Shown here in pieces: positions 34,065 through 47,542 of a stretch of 64,000 nucleotides of DNA (the first letter of the stretch is position 1; every line of letters begins with the position of its first letter). Position numbers and translations under genes: made by a program. The notes under the pieces were generated by a model, which made no database searches, was not told where the DNA came from, and was given only the letters and a program-made list of their open reading frames with translations. The DNA is from Lolium rigidum. Lineage: Eukaryota > Streptophyta > Magnoliopsida > Poales > Poaceae. Location: positions 271,693,687 to 271,757,686 of the forward strand of contig NC_061510.1 in NCBI RefSeq assembly GCF_022539505.1, given 5' to 3'.

Positions 34065-37000
34065 ATGCACAGCTGCTTCCTTGCTCGGCCCTTCCAGCTC
34101 GCCTCTCTCTCCGGAGCGGCGTCATCCTCCGCACCGGCAGCTCTCCCCTGCCGTCGGACCCCATGGGCGCGCCCGGGTTCCGGCGGGGCGACCCTGACGC
34201 TACGGAGGCCATCTCGCCGGAAGCCCCACGGCGCGGCGGAGAGCCTCGGCCGCCGCTGCCTCAGCTTTGCCGCCGCCGCCGGCCAGCTCTCCAACTTCAA
34301 TCGAGCACAACATGTCAGACTCTCTCGCCCTCCCTGTCCCGTTAGTTAGTCTGCGCTTGAAATCAGAGGTCACGAAACAATCCATGTACTTAGCCGACTG
34401 AAATCTTAGACTTAGGATGCTTTGTGGTTGTAATCTTTTCCCCCTCGAAATGGGAGATACTCTGGCCTCTGTATCTAAGTGATACGTACATACAACCTTT
34501 ATTTCATTTATTCAACAAAGACTGGCAGTGGTTGTAATTGCGCTCTAAGTTTTACCATTTCATTTGCACCAGTGCAGTATTATTTTGGTACTTACTTTGT
34601 CATATTAACTGGGAAAAGAAACTTGTGTATATGGATTGCAGGAGAAGCTGCAGGTTGCTGTATTCGCAACCAAAGCCACTGCGCAGTTAGAAAATGGTAA
34701 CTATATAAGGATTCTTGTAATTTGGACCTCAAGTTGTACCCCCTTTTTTTGTAATGTAGCCTGAAAACGCTGCTAGTGTCTAATCATGTCGCCCAAAACA
34801 TATGTACCCAGGTCTTTCACTCCAGAGCCAGTACGTTGTTCCTGAAGATGTCAAAGCGGCGGGGTTTCAGATCGATGCCGATGAACTGACATGGATTGTC
34901 GAAAGCCGTGACACCGAAAGGTTGGCTGTCCATGGCCAATTAGATGGAATTGCAGACAAGTTAGCGACATCGTTGACTGACGGGATAAGCACGCATGAGG
35001 ACCTCTTGAATCGGAGGCAGGAAATATATGGAGTAAACAAGTTCGCTGAGAGCGAGGTCCGCAGCTTGTGGGAGTTTGTGTGGGAAGCACTGCAAGATAC
35101 CACTCTTATAATCCTTGCTGCATGTGCTCTTGTCTCTTTGGCTGTTGGCGTCGCCACAGAAGGTTGGCTAAATGGCTCCCATGATGGCATTGGAATTATT
35201 GCGAGTATCCTCCTGGTTGTTTCTGTTACCGCCACAAGTAACTACCAGCAGTCCTTGCAGTTCAGGGACCTGGACAAAGAGAAGAGGAAAATTCTTGTTC
35301 AGGTTACAAGGAATGGATTCAGACAAAAGATATTAATAGATGATCTTCTTGCTGGTGATGTCGTCCATCTGTCTGTTGGAGATCAGGTTCCTGCGGATGG
35401 TCTCTTTATTTCTGGATTTTCTGTGTTGGTCGACGAGTCCAGTCTAACTGGAGAGAGTGAGCCTGTTGATGTAAATGAAGACAAGCCTTTTCTTGTATCA
35501 GGGACCAAGGTCCTAGATGGGTCCGGTCAAATGCTCGTTACATCGGTTGGGATGCGGACGCAATGGGGCAAACTAATGGCTGCTCTTACTGAAGGTGGGA
35601 ATGATGAAACTCCACTGCAGGTTAAACTTGGTGGAGTTGCAAATATTATTGGGAAAGTTGGTCTATTTTTTGCAGTCTTAACTTTCATTGTCCTCTCCCA
35701 AGAGTTAATTGGCCAGAAATATCATGATGGGCTTCTTTTAAGCTGGTCAGGGGATGACGTGCTAGAGATACTGAATCATTTTGCGGTTGCAGTTACAATC
35801 GTTGTCGTTGCTGTGCCTGAGGGGTTGCCGTTAGCAGTCACACTGAGCCTTGCGTATGCAATGGAGAAAATGATGAATGACAAGGCACTGGTTCGGCAGT
35901 TGGCTGCGTGCGAAACTATGGGATCAGCCACGGTCATTTGCAGTGATAAGACAGGAACACTAACATCCAACCGTATGACTGTTGTTAAGGCCTGCATCTG
36001 TGGGAACACCATGGAAGTTAACGACCCACTGAGTACTTCAGAACTCCCACAAGTTGCGGTAGAAACTCTTCTAGAGTCCATATTTAATAACACTAGTGGT
36101 GATGTGGTAATTAACCAAGATGGGAAGCAAGATATAATTGGTACCCCCACTGAGGTAGCTTTGCTGGAGTTTGCACTGTCCCTAGGTGGAAACTATAAAC
36201 AAAAACGGCAGGAAACTAAGATCGTCAAAGTGGAGCCTTTTAGTTCAGCAAAAAAGAGGATGAGCGTTATTCTCGAGCTTCCTGGAGAACAATACCATGC
36301 ACATTGTAAGGGTGCTTCAGAAATAGTACTGGCCGCCTGTGATAGGTTCATAGATGACAGAGGTACTATTGTTCCCCTTGATAGGGAAACTGCGAACAAG
36401 TTCAGTGATATCATTGAAAGCTTTTCCAGTGAAGCACTTCGGACACTCTGCCTTGCTTATAGGGTATTGGAAGATGGCGCTACGCACGATGAAATACCGC
36501 CACAAGGATACACATTCATTGCCATTGTTGGTATTAAAGATCCTGTGCGCCCCGGTGTCAGGGAGTCTGTGGCAAGTTGCCGGTCTGCTGGCATTGCGGT
36601 AAAAATGGTTACAGGAGACAATATTAATACAGCTAAGGCGATTGCTCGTGAATGTGGTATACTTACTGATGACGGTCTTGCTATTGAGGGTGCTGAGTTT
36701 AGAGAGAAAAGCCCCAAAGAACTCCTTGAGCTGATTCCAAAAATGCAGGTTTGTCATGCCCCTATTTTATCTTGGCTTAGCCAAGTATGTACCCATCTAG
36801 TGAGTTCTCATGTGACATTCCTGTGCACTGTAGGTACTTGCCCGATCATCCCCACTTGACAAGCATACACTTGTGAAACACTTGCGCACAACGTTCAACG
36901 AAGTTGTTGCTGTGACTGGTGATGGCACTAATGATGCACCTGCACTGCGTGAGGCAGATATTGGACTTGCCATGGGCATTGCGGGGACTGAGGTATTAAC

Positions 37001-38571
37001 AGGCCGAGTAATGTGTACATAGCCTTGAAATATTTTTGGCTTGTACTATACATCTTTCCAGTTCTATATGAAATTATGAAGGGAAATTTGGCTTCAAAGT
37101 GGAGTGGACCCTTGGAGTTGGATTATTCATAGGACCCTAACAGTATATACTTGGTTTAACTTGCTATTGGTAGTTTCCTAACATTATTTTCTGGTGATTT
37201 TAGGAATCAAATTGAAATATTTATCTTGTTCCTGGTGGTTCCAGGGGTCCATCATGAAAGATAATAACTATGCATTGTCTGTAATCTGAATTTCTGGTGT
37301 TGGTGAAGCATTGTCTAAGTTAGCGCCAGCCATTTGCTCTCGGAGTATCTTAAATTGCTTTATGCATTTGTAGGTGGCTAAAGAGAGTGCTGATGTCATA
37401 ATTCTTGATGACAACTTCTCCACGATTGTCACTGTTGCGAAATGGGGACGCTCTGTTTACATCAACATCCAAAAGTTTGTGCAGTTCCAGCTGACCGTTA
37501 ACATTGTTGCATTACTAGTTAACTTCTCCTCCGCATGCTTTACTGGTATGTCTTACTCATGATGTTGTTGGTTTCAATGCAACTCCATCTCAGTATCTCA
37601 CGATCGAAATTCTCATGCCAGGTGATGCACCACTGACAGCTGTTCAACTTCTTTGGGTTAACATGATCATGGACACCCTAGGTGCACTAGCACTTGCCAC
37701 TGAACCACCTAATGATAACTTGATGGAGAAAGCACCTGTAGGAAGGACAGGAAAATTCATCACAAACGTGATGTGGAGGAATATTCTGGGGCAATCATTG
37801 TACCAGTTCACGGTCCTCTGGTATCTACAATCTCAAGGGAGATTTGTGTTTGGGCTTGAAGGCTCTGAGGCTGATACTGTCCTAAATACGATTATATTCA
37901 ACACTTTCGTCTTCTGCCAGGTATGTCGGCTGTCGTAAAATCCTCTCCCCTTTCAACATTCTTGCTTCGGAAGTACAAGGGGCAGAAAGGAGTTAATAGA
38001 GCAGAAGCTGATTGAGATGAGGGAGATGTTATAAAGATTATCTTTTCATCAGCAAGGAGAGAATCTTTATCACATTTCCATCCACTCGATCAGCTTCTGT
38101 TGGTTTAATGCGGTGATAGTAATTATTTGATTTAAATTGCCAAGAGAAGTGGATAATTTATTTGCAGAGGATAACTGCAATGTGGTTTTTTTTGATTTTG
38201 AGGTTTCCGTTTTCACCGCATACTCGTGGAATCAAATAATTTGCTTTTTTTTTTCTCCTGCATTGTTTGCCTTTTAATGTATCGTATCTCCATAGGTATT
38301 CAATGAGGTCAGCTCGAGAGAGATGGAGGAGATCAATGTTCTGAAGGGCTTGTCAGAGAACTCCATTTTCGTGGGCGTTCTCACCGGCACTGTCATCTTC
38401 CAGTTCATCCTGGTCCAGTTCCTGGGCGACTTTGCTAACACCACACCACTGACCCAGCTCCAGTGGCTCATCTGCGTCCTCTTTGGCTTTCTTGGTATGC
38501 CCGTTGCTGCTGCAATCAAGCTGATTTCCGTAGAACCCCACTCAGAAGACGACGGGTATGGAAAGTCGTAG
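34065..38571 (+). CDS. Autoinhibited Ca2+-ATPase, plant P2B type (ACA), N-terminus degenerate
   Basis: Seven exons (34,065-34,313; 34,642-34,696; 34,812-36,748; 36,834-36,992; 37,374-37,545; 37,622-37,920; 38,296-38,571) join in phase to 1,048 residues. From exon 2 the sequence follows rice ACA2 and Arabidopsis ACA1 closely. It has the actuator motif [15 protein letters not shown] in TM4, the phosphorylation site CSDKTGTLT (Asp480), [16 protein letters not shown], and [17 protein letters not shown] in TM6. It exports Ca2+ from the cytosol at the plasma membrane or an endomembrane. Exon 1 is odd: normal ACAs begin with an acidic stretch and a calmodulin site RWR...RRFR, but here one reads Ser/Ala/Arg-rich sequence without the tryptophan. 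An alternative ATG at 34,163 in another frame gives [10 protein letters not shown], faintly like the normal start, so exon 1 may carry a frameshift. A pseudogene or an alternative first exon is possible. The gene is convergent with CAP-G2. Confidence 0.85.
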
Positions 38572-39342
38572 GCTACGCAAAAATCTCTGCAATTTATGTA
38601 TCGTGGAAGCTGGTGCTGACCCAAGAATCCAGGATTGGCACCATAAAGTGAAGAAACATCCAGTTCAATGCACTTCTGCTTGCCTCAGATCAGCCATGCA
38701 GTGAAGATTAACCAGCTGTAGAACTACTAAACTGTAAAGTGTGCAGCACAAAAAAATTCATACATATATGATACACTTTGTGCTATGAGGTTCAACTGGT
38801 GTATCACATAAACCTCAGACTGCACATACGTAATATACTCTATCCATCCATTAAAAAGATGTCAAAGATTTGTTTAGATTTGGATGTATCTATACACTAG
38901 TGTCTAAATACATCTAAATTTAGACAAACTTGCGACATCTTTTTATAGACACAGGTAGTACTATTGTTACGCTGATTATAGTAGTTGATTAATTCTTAAA
39001 AGAAATTGATCTGTTCTAACAAATAAGCACTTCAGTGCTCATACACAAGTGTTCCCGCAACACATGGTTTCTGTTTACAGATGAAATGGTCGTTATTGGA
39101 TTTCAAATTTGTGCAATTAACGATTTCTGTTACACGTAGACGTCCATGCACAGTTGCAACAAAGGTACATAGGGCACTATTACAAAATGCTCTGTTTACA
39201 ACTCATTCCATAGCGCTCTTCCAAACTGCACTTGAGTGAAAGGATTGGCTCCGGAATCAAGAAACCAATTGCCATATATCTACACAGTTGCCAGGTCAAC
39301 TAACTCCCCACAGCATCAGTCAAGCTCACCAGAATGTATGCA
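38572..39342. other. Convergent 3' flanks of the Ca2+-ATPase and CAP-G2 genes
   Basis: This holds the 3' untranslated ends of both genes and one MITE. No additional gene is seen. Confidence 0.5.
38838..38958. mobile_element. Stowaway-type MITE
   Basis: A 121-bp unit between TA dinucleotides. The inverted arms AAAAAGATGTC(A)AAG.TTTGTxTA and the complementary CAAACTTGCGACATCTTTTT, with inner GGATGTATCTA/TAAATACATC, form a long hairpin. The termini are diverged from CTCCCTCCGTCC. Confidence 0.65.
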
Positions 39343-42300
39343 TCATAGGTCGGAGAGGACTGACTGTATCAATACTTTTGCGCTCTCCAGTTGCTGCCTT
39401 GGACCTTCATCATCAACAAGGTTGTCCCTGCAATGCCTGTCGATCTCAAAGAAATTCTCGCGCAGAGAGTCACAAGTGAGCTGCAGCTTCTCAGAGGCTG
39501 AAGAGTCGCTCCCAAGCAGCCTGGCACAAATGAAGCGCGTCAAGCCTAAGACGACACCGTGCTGCGCTCTCTGCAGTCCCAACTGAATTGCAGAGACCAA
39601 AATGCCACCCACAGAATCCAGGATTCTTGGGCTTCCTTTCTTCAGCAGGATCACCATAATTTCTGCTAGCTTTCTGGATGACGGCGAATCCTCATGTTCG
39701 CTGCCCTGCTCGCTCTGATCATCCTCTCTAGCTTCTTCAGCGTCAAGCAGCTCACTCTTGGCCAGGGCAACAACCCACAGAGGCAAGTCAGAGTCACCCA
39801 AGTTCCACATGTTAGCCATCTCATTCTCTGCCCCGATTAACCAGCGGCATCCAAGACCCAGTATCAGGACTGGTAGCCACTGTTTTACAACAGAAACTAA
39901 TGGGGTCGCAAATCTCGGGCCTGCAAAGGATTCAACAGCAGGTACAAGATCTAGAAGATTATTGGCAAGGAGAAAGGCCTCCTCCAGGGGACTTGGACTT
40001 GATGACTCGGTTGAGCCTGCCAGCACCAAATGAAGCAGTTTGGCTGCGTATGTGAAGGAGCTTCTCGTAAGGATCAGTATGTCTTTTAGATCGTCCCCAT
40101 TGAAAGATGAGCTCTCATGATGCCCTTTCATGGCTGAAACTGCATATTTTGTGTAAGATGATGCAAATCTGACACATCTTACTTTACTATCATGCACCAG
40201 CTTGATGGTTGTTGTGTCGACAATGAACTTAAGAATTGAAGTGCCAAGCATAATCACATTTATAGTGCCTTTCACTGAATTTTCTGCACAAGATGCATCA
40301 ATCACTTATTATGAGGTAATAAGCAAAATTATGCAGGATTAATAACAAAATGCACAGATAACGATGATTGTAAACATGAACATTTATTACTNNNNNNNNN
40401 NNNNNNNNNNNNNNNNNNNNNNNNNNNNNNNNNNNNNNNNNNNNNNNNNNNNNNNNNNNNNNNNNNNNNNNNNNNNNNNNNNNNNNNNNNNCAGAATATC
40501 AGATACTACCTCCGTCCTGGTTTATAGAACTTGCACGCATTTTTAGGTCATCAATTTAACCAACGTAGTACAAGATATATACTACAAAATATATACCATT
40601 AGAAAGTTTAGATCGTGTACTTTTTAATGATATAATTTTTGTAGTGTAAAACTTATATTATACTGTATTAGTTAAATTGACGACCTTGGAATACGCGCAG
40701 GCCCTGTAAACCGGGACGGAGGGAGTAATCTCTTGTGTTGACAAATAAATGATTCAATGCAAAGAGGGTTACCACATAAAAAGTTGTGTACGTTTGGTGA
40801 AGGCATACCTCCAAGGGTGCCATGCTGCGGATGTTCATGTTGTGCAGATTTCTCATTCTTGTTCAACGCTGTTGTTGAGCTGGTGGAAGATCCATTTGCA
40901 AATTTGTCATAACATTTCAGCAGATGATCCAGTGACTGATTGACAGTTGTCGACTGACACAAGATGAAATTTATATGAGTGACAAAATATTGAATATAAG
41001 AAACTGAAACAATCATACACTGCGGAAAACTATCTAAGATAACAGTAGAGCAATCAACAAATCTCGATTTAGCTCCCTATTGATGCCTAACCAGATGAGC
41101 ATGGTTTATCAACAAGAAAGTAGGTGTGGTGGCACTGTGTAAATTAACTCACCTCAGAGCAGCCAATATCTGTTTGATCAACATCCTGAAGAGCGCTATG
41201 TGTAGCCAAACTCAAATAAGCCAACACTGGCGTGAGGTCTAAAGATTCAAAATGTAGGCACTGCTCAATGTACACTTGAGAAATGACCTTCAGAGAAGAA
41301 AATGCAATTTCGGCATACGATTGCAGAAAAGCAGCTCTCATTTCTTCAGCTTTTAGTATTTCATTTATCTGCCATGATGCTCCCCCTACAGCAGCAAGTT
41401 CTTCATTATTCAAGATTGATGTGGATGACTTATTTCCAGCCACATCGTCAGACCTTGCTGGTGTTTTCTTAAGCGACTTCCCTTTCTTCCTCTTTGAAGA
41501 TGCAACAGGGCACAATGGAGGCTCTAATCCATAGATCTCAGAAAAACAAGATGCTTTAGATTGCAGAATATTAGTCAGTGCTTCAAACATTTCATCATAA
41601 CAGCCACTCAGATGGACCAACTTATGTGCTGCCAGCAATGCTTCCTGACATTCTTCCTGCTCGGAACTCACAGCAGCATTTATAACTGTATCCATGCATT
41701 CGGCATGCAACACACGTAGATCATCAGGTGACACTACTGGAACCATACTGAGAAGAGCAGCCTGGGCATTATCAGAAACTGCAGTTTTAAAGAGCAGCTT
41801 CAGCTTAGCATTTGCAAAGCATTCTCTCAAACCAACCAAACTAGAGCCCTCATCAGATAAACTTTTTATTAGTTTGGCCGAAGCAATTATAAGGCCGTCA
41901 GTCTGCTCTGACTTCAATCCTGATGGTGACAATGCCAGAGTAACAGCGAGTTTAATAAACTCAACAAGAGATCGTGAGGATGATCCTTCAGACAGAGCGA
42001 ATTCACAAAACCTTGCCCCAGCCGCCGGCGATCTCTTTATGAGTGCAATGCAGCGAGCACATGCTTCTTTCAAAGACAACTTAGATGGAAAGTAAGAAGG
42101 AATGAGAAGCTTTGTGATTTTCTGAGCAACACGAGGATGGTCGTCTGCCAGTGAAGATAATAAAGTGTCCAAACCAACAACCTAAAACAGAAAATGTGCT
42201 CAGATTGAAAATACTATAAATGCAAAGCAAATGTGACTCAAGCTAGAGTGTAATCAGGATATGTACACAATGCCTATGTACCATACCTTGTTGTACTGGA

Positions 42301-44750
42301 AAGATCTAAGATCACGAATAGCTAAAAGGAGATCTACAGCAGCAACTCTGACAGATAAAGCAGGATCAGAGACCATATCGCTTAATCTTGGAAGTAGAAT
42401 TTTCAGTATGTCATGACTTTGTGGATTGTCAAGCAGGTATATGAGGCCATTGAGAGTTGATAGACGGACATCATTGCAAGAATCTTTGGACATATCATCA
42501 ACAATTTTACTCAGATTTTTTGAAATAGTTGGCGATGGAATAACTTCCCAAAACTGGTTAAGAATACGGCAAAGTCCTTCAACTGTAACTGCACGTATTT
42601 CTGGGCAGTCATCCATGAGAAGTTTGTCTAGCAAGAAGAACTGCTTCTCCAACAGAGGATCATTGACATCCTTTGTCACATCTGGGTCTTCAAGGGGAAA
42701 TACATCTAATAGAAGATGTAAAGCATTAAGGCGAACATTAGAGTTCGCAACCTGCCAAAAATTAGAATCGTGAGATAACCAAAAAGTGTTTAAAACTTAA
42801 AGTGTCCCCTACCTATATTATTTGACATTTATATAAACATTAAAAAGTGAAAGAGAAGTGAATACAATTTCCGAGTATAAACTAACTTGAAGTACTCCAT
42901 CGAGTTATTTGAAAACAGAATTGTGCATGATATTGTACCTATGTAGAGTCAGCAAGTGAACTTGTTTGAAAGCAGAAGTGTACATGATATTGTACCTACT
43001 GGTACTGCTAAATATTCATTGATCAAATATTCATATGCAGGTTGCAGCGTTATTAAATGCATGAATATAATCCAGTAGGCACGCTTTTATCTTGAGTATC
43101 ACAGTACTGATAAATTTCATTTTGTTCAAAACCTAATCATGTGAAAGCTTAGGAATTAGTCCCTCTGTTCATAAATATAAGACGCCTTAGACATTTTAAA
43201 GTGAACTAGATACACACCATAATGAGTGAATCTACACATTAAAAATAGACTAATTACATACAAAAATAGATGGATCTACAAAAAGGCTAACACATCTTAT
43301 ATTAGTGAACGGAGGGAGTATTTCTCAACTTCCCGAGAAGTTTGATGAGCTAAGGTGAGATAATAAACAAGTAGAATGCACACTAAGAGGCTGAGAGATC
43401 ATGTGAACAGTCATATGAAATTGTGGATGCTTGTCGAAGTTACAGTCATGCGATGAGTTAAACTCTTTTTTTTTTATTATGGCAGTTAGTAGTTCGAAGT
43501 TCTGTTAACTATTTTCGTTATTTTCAGATGTTACTGCAATAGTTTGACAATTGTATTTGAGAAAGCGAGACGTTATTTCCAGAGAACTAAATAGGTGCTA
43601 CTTCCAGGATTCTAACCAAGTAGGCAACAGGAATAAGCTAGTTCTAGAATTCTAGGCAAGTCCTGTATGTGAGAATAAACACTACTAGACCAGCCATTTT
43701 AGCAGCCAGCAGAGAAGAACAAGGGAATGCATGTACCTGCAATGATCGGAAGACCACAGGCTCGCACAGCCTGAACACGAGCTTTTCAACCCCAGGCACC
43801 GCCTTCTGCTCCACGAAGGCCCAGAGTATCCTCCTGGTAGCCTTGGCCACCTCCTTGTTAGCGGCATGCACGGCAGTCTCGACCATCCCCTGCAGAAATT
43901 GCTCCCCAATCTCGCCCCTAACCCACGCCCCGTCCTTCCATGCTCTGAACACCACCTCCCCGTATGCGACGACCGCGGCCCGCCTCCCCCGCATCATCCC
44001 GACCTGCGCCCTGATGAGCTGGAGCCCCTCGGTAGCCAGCCCCTCGCTGACCCCGAGCAGGAGCGCGAGCAGCTTCCGCCCCTCCTCGGCCTTGAGGAAG
44101 TGCGGGGACACGAAGCAGCGCAGCAGGAGCATCTTGAAGTCGGAGATGCTGTCGTCGGCGTAGTCGAGCAGCGGGAGGGCCTCGCGGAGCGCGAAGAGGC
44201 GGCGGAGGAGCGGCCGGGCGTTGGCGTTGGAGCCCGAGGTGAGCGCGTGGGAGAAGAGGTAGGGTAAGGTTTGCGCGACGAGCGCGTCGCGGCCCGGCGC
44301 CGCCCCGCGCCAGGCGAGCTCGAAGCAGACGGCGGCGAGCGCGGCGAGGGGCGGGTTGGAGGTGGCGAGGAGCGTGAGGCGGTCGTGGAGCAGGGCTAGC
44401 GGGCGGAGGAGGTCGTCCCAGCGGGGTGCGTGGGTGGGGTGGGTGAGGAGGAGGTGGAGGAGGAGGGCGGCCGCGGCGGCGCGCGGGGAGGTGGGGGCGG
44501 AGGGGGATGGGTCGTGGGAGATGGCGTGGGCTAGGGTTTGCGGGAGGGCGAGGAGGACCGGGTGGGCGTCCGGGAGGGAGTGGACCGTGTGCTTGAGGTG
44601 GGGAGGGGTTTTGAGAGATGCGGCGGCGGAGGAGGTGGGGGAGGGGAGGAGGGTGATGGCGAGCGCGAGGAGGTCGGCGGCGGAGGAGGGGGCGGACTCG
44701 TCGTCTCCGGCGGCGGGGGCGGTTCGGCGGCGGCGGCGCGCGGGCGGCAT
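39343..44750 (-). CDS. NCAPG2: Condensin II subunit CAP-G2 (NCAPG2), with an apparent frameshift
   Basis: Five exons on the minus strand: 44,750-43,737; 42,752-42,287; 42,181-41,153; 40,953-40,809; 40,283-39,343. They give about 1,197 residues if one base is discounted. The first exon (MPPARRRRRTAPAAG...) is a GC-rich HEAT-type helical region; exons 2-3 hold HEAT repeats such as EIRAVTVEGLCRIL and VRLSTLNGLIYLLDNP, as in CAP-G2 proteins. Exon 2 starts VANSNVRLNA, like the family's ANAEVRSNAA, but four T instead of three (plus 42,720-42,723) shift the frame and would stop translation within about 20 codons. All other exons are open and phases match, so sequence error or a recent lesion are both possible. 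CAP-G2 helps condensin II compact and organise chromosomes. An upstream in-frame ATG exists at 44,843. Confidence 0.85.
40392..40491. other. Assembly gap of 100 N
   Basis: Exactly 100 unknown bases, a conventional scaffold spacer. It falls in CAP-G2 intron 4. Exons 4 and 5 join in phase (G|AA, giving ..GTLGENSVKG..), so no coding exon has to be hidden in it, although one of a length divisible by three cannot be excluded. Confidence 0.95.
40506..40725. mobile_element. Stowaway-type MITE in CAP-G2 intron 4
   Basis: A 220-bp unit starting CTACCTCCGTCCTGGTTTAT and ending TAAACCGGGACGGAGGGAG, flanked by TA on both sides. The inner arms (CATTTTTAGGTCATCAATTTAAC..) are also inverted. Confidence 0.85.
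43159..43318. mobile_element. Stowaway-type MITE in CAP-G2 intron 1
   Basis: A 160-bp unit starting GTCCCTCTGTTCATAAATAT and ending ATATTAGTGAACGGAGGGAG, flanked by TA. The arms ATAAGACGCCTTAGACA and CTAACACATCTTAT are diverged. Confidence 0.8.
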
Positions 44751-47542
44751 TGTGGATTTGCGGTGAGATTTGGGGTTTGAAATGGGGCGGAGGGAGGCAG
44801 ACCGATTTGGGGGAGAATTCGGGAGGTGTGAGTGAGTGAGCAACCACGGAATTTTGGCAGAGAAGGAGAACGCACGGTGGTGTCTCGGTGGTATGGGTTA
44901 TTTGGTTTTGGGCTATCGAATGGAGGCCCGTAAAGGGCACCCAGTCCGCTAAGAAATGGGCCGATGCGTCACTAACCGGTTATGGCATGCACATTTTTTT
45001 CTCTTACAAAAAAAACATATAGTGTGCTGTGTGCACAATGGTGTTTTTTTTTGGACAAATCTAGCCCTTTGGCGAAATTAATGGCTCATTTGCCCCTCAC
45101 CAAACTATTTCAAATCTGACCCCTCGATTCGGCACCAACGAAGATGGAGCTGAAGTTGTGCATGTTGGCACCAATTGGTTTCGCTAGGGGGGAGATGAAG
45201 CATTAGTTTCGCCAACGGCTAAGATTTGTTCTTATAAGGGTATGTAGAGGGGTGATGTCAGCCCTCTTTTTTTATATAGTTTCATGTTAGATTTGTTTAG
45301 TTGGGGGAGAGAATGAAGAAAAAAAAGTAGATTGTCTTTCCTTAACTAGCCAAGAGATGATCTCTTATATAAATATAAGAGAAGTCAAATTTATCCATTA
45401 TAAATATGTCTTCCCTTAGAAATATAATTTTCTTGTAGACTTTAGTCATTTTATTAAATGCTGGGGAAGAAAATTAGAGAGTACATTTTACGACTTACAC
45501 CTATTACCTTCTATGGATGATGTGAGGGCCAAGTCCCTTTAGCATTGTTTCCATGAGCATGATAAAATAATATATTTATATTTTCCTAACAATTGAGCAT
45601 TCACGGTGAAACTTTGATTGGACATATTAGTGTGTATTATGTCCAACAAATGATAAGGTATGGTTCAAATGTGGAATATCGTATTGTTCAACACGAGAGT
45701 AAGATATGGAATCAAGTTTGCCACCTCCATATATATTTGGGCTCTACATCAATATTTTCAATTTAGCGGAACGTTTTCACGAACCGCTTCACATTTTTAT
45801 TTTATTTTTCTTAAAGAAGTGGAACATTTTCTTTTAGGTAACAATAAACATACATTTCTACAAGCTAAGTGAACAATTTATGTTGAGGTACATGTACTTT
45901 TTTATGGAGGGTAAAACATTTTTCAAAATGGTTATCATTTGATATAGATCATTTTAGTCATATATGGGAGAAAAATCTTGTGAATTTAAAAAAAACATTT
46001 TTAAATCATTTCAATTGCTGGAAATATATGATTGTATGAGGGAATCATGACTGTATAAAATGTATAGAATTATCTTTGAATGTGGAAACTTAGGAAGTGC
46101 CACACCGCCCCGAAATAGCTATCTTTTCGGAGAAGCTCGAAATGAACTCTGAGGATGACAATTGCTCGGTTTATAGGAAAATCGAACAAAACTGGATACA
46201 AGGGGCACAAAGTCATCCACTAGTCTGTAGAAATCGATGGAACCCAAGACAAACAGACCACCAAAATCAGGGACACACCAACGGATACCGTGAAGGGCAC
46301 AACACCACCATGTCGCATGCTCCACCACCGATGAAGAGGAGAAAAACCAGGCCGCTCTCTAGAATCACTCTCGGATAATAATTAGTCTACTTATTTCTCA
46401 TACTGCTCTCCTAAACCACTCAATTATTAGCAAAACAACTTCGCAAATGTTTTAGGGAGGCTGATTATTACTAATGGAACCATCCCTCTCTATACAACTG
46501 AACACCATAGCTACCTGTGAAAGCATTAAGACAATCATGTACCAAATAAATGTGGGTGAAATTATAATATGGTGATGTTGTTTTTCAACTCTTAGATAGA
46601 GGCCAGTTCGGTAACTGATATAGACTTGCTTAGAAACATTGCTAGTTAAAATAGAACTGCAGAATTCTTTTATTGTACCCATTCAGTGCATTGTAATAAC
46701 ATCTTGCCAAGTGATAAATTGTGTACCAAAATATTATAATCAGTATTTTTCACCGTTCTACTTGCTCAGCCACTTTTTGAGTAATGAGTACCACCCTCAG
46801 CTTAATATAAGCTCTGTTATTGTCAGGTTACCTACCAAACCACCTTATTCTGCTCCCTCAAAAAAAAACTCCTTATTGTGCCCTCAAAACAGGTTAAATA
46901 AATAGAATGGCCCAGGGTGAGATAGCAGATGGGAAGGCTTTCTAACCGACCAAGGAAAGAAAAGTCACAGGACACCACAACGAGTAACCTGGTTACTATT
47001 CCCATCTAGGCAGCTTTCAAGAACTACACAGCTATGCACAAGAGACAGTCCATCATTCACAGGTTCCACTAAAGATTTAGTAAAAAAAACTCACACAAAG
47101 AATAAGCCAATGTTTCTTTGACCGCGGTCAGAGTACATGTGTACAGTATGTGTGATGAATGGCTAGGCTGGCTGGCTGGCCATCTCTCTGCATTTTTTTG
47201 TTTGCTCCCTTGTCTATGTGCAGCAGTTGGTCCTTGCAGGCTTGAAATCTTTTGCCAGCTAGTGCAGGCAGGCAGAGTGTGCTTGTTGCCAGGGCCACGC
47301 TGCAAATGATGCAAGCAAGCCACCCCTTGGCTCAGGCTTTCAGTTGGGGTTGAGACTTGAGACCACAGCAGCATAAAATTTCCAGCTACCATTCCTCATC
47401 CCCTCTTCCATTTCATTCATGTTTCATGAGTAACTGGCATTTGTATGCTTACATGAAGACAGCTAAGAAACCTATTCATGTTTCATGAATGTATTCACAT
47501 GGAAATAAAGAACACTTTCAATCTTACACACAAAGCCATATA
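44751..47542. other. CAP-G2 upstream region and intergenic DNA
   Basis: The first 200 bp should hold the CAP-G2 5' leader and promoter; no clear TATA box is seen. The rest is AT-rich with no gene I can support. Frames at 46,097-46,378 and 47,069-47,392 lack recognisable motifs. Confidence 0.5.

Noticed and set aside
40364..40546. Frame spanning the N run
   Set aside because: It consists mostly of undefined residues from the assembly gap.
43918..44940. Long Pro/Arg-rich minus-strand frame and an overlapping plus-strand frame over CAP-G2 exon 1
   Set aside because: They overlap the clearly homologous CAP-G2 exon in another frame; the long open frames follow from high GC content.
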